Shown piece by piece: positions 62,610 through 64,000 of a stretch of DNA of 64,000 nt. Within the stretch, counting starts at the first letter, position 1, and every line of letters begins with the position of its first letter. The DNA lies in contig NZ_CP138335.1 in NCBI RefSeq assembly GCF_040256745.1, positions 1,860,001 to 1,924,000 on the forward strand, read 5' to 3'. The stretch is from Scrofimicrobium sp. R131 (GTDB lineage: Bacteria; Actinomycetota; Actinomycetes; Actinomycetales; Actinomycetaceae). Both the position numbers and the translations under genes were made by a program. The notes beneath the pieces are model-generated. The model saw only the letters and a list, made by a program, of their open reading frames with translations, did no database searches and had not been told where the DNA came from.

Positions 62610-63972
62610 CGGAATTCTCCCGTCTTGGAATATCGGCCAACACCATCCATCGTCCTTCCGTCTGCCATGCCGTGATGGACCCACCGAACCTACTCAGGAT
62701 GCCTGTGAGCCTGGCCAACCCGCTGTGCCCGGAGGCCCCCTCCAAACTGAGCCTCTCCTCGGACACTTCATTTCTTACTTCGATTTCCAGGCATTCATCG
62801 GGGCCCAAGTCGAAGCTCACCGTTACCGTTGACTTCTGGCGCCCATACTTCATGGTATTGGCCAGGCATTCACCCAACACCATTTCGGCCAGGTTCACCT
62901 GGCGCTTGCTCAACCTGCCATCAAGTTGGTCAGCGCCTTCCACCCTCAACTTCATGGCGCGCGCTGACAAGCGCTGCGAACTGGTGGCTAGCGTTCCTTC
63001 GATTCCCCTGTCCGACAGGGCATTGCCGCGATCAGACGTCAGCTGGCGCAGAGTCGTGAGTGAGTCCTCCACCAGCACTGCCGTGCGCCGGATGGCTGGA
63101 TCAGTGGCCCCACGGGCACTGCACTGGCGCAGGAGGATCGAGGCTTCCACTAGACTTTGCGCCAAAGTGTCATGTAGCAGACCGGCGATCGTTTCCTCGG
63201 TTTCCGCCCGAACCATCAGCCTGGTTGCCTGCATCTTCTTGGAGATCCGGATTGGGAGAGTATCGACAAACCTCACCAGCACGGCCGCCAACAAGCTCAG
63301 AGCAATACCAACCGCCAGGACCCCGATATCGTGCGCGAGGCGGTCATCATAGCTAAACAGGGTCACCACGGTCGCGACGAAGAGAATGGAGGCGACTACA
63401 ATCTTGCCCCGGGCCACATAGAACCCAATCGCCGCATAGATCGCGAGCGAAGTGTATGAGATGGGAATCTGGTACACGTTGGCGATTACCAGGACCAGGC
63501 CAAACCCAATTGGACTGAGGGGTTTCCACCCCAAAATCAGCACGAGTGAGAAGCAGGACAAGGCCGACAACTTTAGCAGCGCAGGCGTTCCCGGCACCTG
63601 CCACAGCGAAACAAGCCGGACGACCTCCCCGACGAACAGAAACATGGCCGCAGCCAGGACACCAATTCTGATGGTCAGTTCTGAATCAGTGGCAATTCGG
63701 TCCATGAGGGGACTCAGCCGCCCGTCCAGTCGCCAGAGAGCATTTGGCTCTTTTGCGGCCATCGGATCGTGTGCCCGAGGGGAACGGCGCGCACCGAGCC
63801 GGGAGACAGCTCTTGACCATCCCTTCCGGAACCAGTGGGCACCCATCTCGAACTTCACCAGCTCGGACGACTGCAGAGGTAACTTCTCATATCGGGAATC
63901 ATACACTACCGCCCTCGTCGCCCAATGGGACAATAAACCGCTGATCTCATTTGCCTTTTTGCGTTCAAGCAC
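62602..63972 (-). CDS. Sensor histidine kinase (NarL-partner, HisKA_3-like)
   Basis: Up to 456 residues. Five to six hydrophobic segments (about residues 100-240) form a membrane sensor with no large extracellular domain. The phospho-acceptor motif is LLHDTLAQSLVEASILL (about residue 268 onward), and the ATP-binding domain has GECLANTMKYG (N box) and GLARLTGILSRFGG (G box). The start is uncertain: the GTG at 63972 gives the longest form, but ATGs about 41 and 68 codons in are possible, and no strong ribosome-binding site decides. Confidence 0.88.
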   Translation of the reverse strand: MLERKKANEISGLLSHWATRAVVYDSRYEKLPLQSSELVKFEMGAHWFRKGWSRAVSRLGARRSPRAHDPMAAKEPNALWRLDGRLSPLMDRIATDSELTIRIGVLAAAMFLFVGEVVRLVSLWQVPGTPALLKLSALSCFSLVLILGWKPLSPIGFGLVLVIANVYQIPISYTSLAIYAAIGFYVARGKIVVASILFVATVVTLFSYDDRLAHDIGVLAVGIALSLLAAVLVRFVDTLPIRISKKMQATRLMVRAETEETIAGLLHDTLAQSLVEASILLRQCSARGATDPAIRRTAVLVEDSLTTLRQLTSDRGNALSDRGIEGTLATSSQRLSARAMKLRVEGADQLDGRLSKRQVNLAEMVLGECLANTMKYGRQKSTVTVSFDLGPDECLEIEVRNEVSEERLSLEGASGHSGLARLTGILSRFGGSITAWQTEGRWMVLADIPRRENSDD

Positions 63973-64000
63973 AGGTCTCGATTTACCTTAAAAGCACCCC

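Overview
The window is high-GC DNA with actinobacterial gene content: the secE-nusG-rplK-rplA ... rplJ-rplL ... rpoB-rpoC block, an actinobacterial-type inositol (iol) gene set with a Cgl0159-like aldolase, lipoproteins with clear lipoboxes, and many GTG/TTG starts. The gene neighbourhoods suggest Actinomycetales, perhaps Actinomycetaceae; that placement is an inference, since no search was possible.

Layout. (1) 1-2.3 kb: the end of a phosphate ABC transporter operon (pstA partial, pstB), a repeat field and a 38-residue membrane peptide gene. (2) 2.4-17.6 kb: the transcription/translation block on the minus strand, tRNA-Trp, secE, nusG, rplK, rplA, rplJ (with an L10-type leader and attenuator), rplL, rpoB, rpoC. 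It is interrupted twice: a BMP lipoprotein and an esterase lie between rplA and rplJ, and a TetR regulator, an acylphosphatase and a small membrane protein lie between rplL and rpoB. (3) 17.7-20.8 kb: aminotransferase, serine hydrolase, adenosine deaminase-like protein. (4) 20.9-43.7 kb: a large myo-inositol utilisation region: two IolG paralogues, a sugar/inositol ABC importer, an MFS inositol transporter, IolE, IolC, Cgl0159-like aldolase, IolB, IolD, MmsA, two further dehydrogenases, a transaldolase-family protein, a nucleoside hydrolase, a LacI and a GntR/UTRA regulator. Several of its promoters carry a TGTTCTAACA-like dyad that I propose as the operator of the GntR protein. (5) 43.8-49.7 kb: a lower-GC ABC exporter operon, a 0.77-kb gene-poor stretch, a LacI regulator and small genes. 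(6) 49.9-56.3 kb: a disaccharide-type cluster with a GH4 glycosidase, a DeoR regulator, a PfkB kinase and an ABC importer lacking its own ATPase. (7) 56.3-61 kb: four tandem paralogous lipoproteins showing mosaic sequence exchange, preceded by a secreted peptidoglycan-binding-like protein. (8) 61.9-64 kb: a NarL-type two-component system.

In the inositol pathway IolG oxidises myo-inositol, IolE dehydrates the inosose, IolD opens the ring, IolB isomerises the product, IolC phosphorylates it, an aldolase (probably the Cgl0159-like protein) cleaves it, and MmsA converts malonate semialdehyde to an acyl-CoA.

The most unusual structure is non-coding. Three intergenic repeat fields (about 1.87-2.07, 11.41-11.61 and 26.18-26.42 kb) share a fixed geometry of GGCAAA/TTTGCC units: direct pairs exactly 20 bp apart, inverted pairs 46 bp away, and a 19-bp step to the next block. 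The spacer sequences differ, yet the distances are identical in all three.
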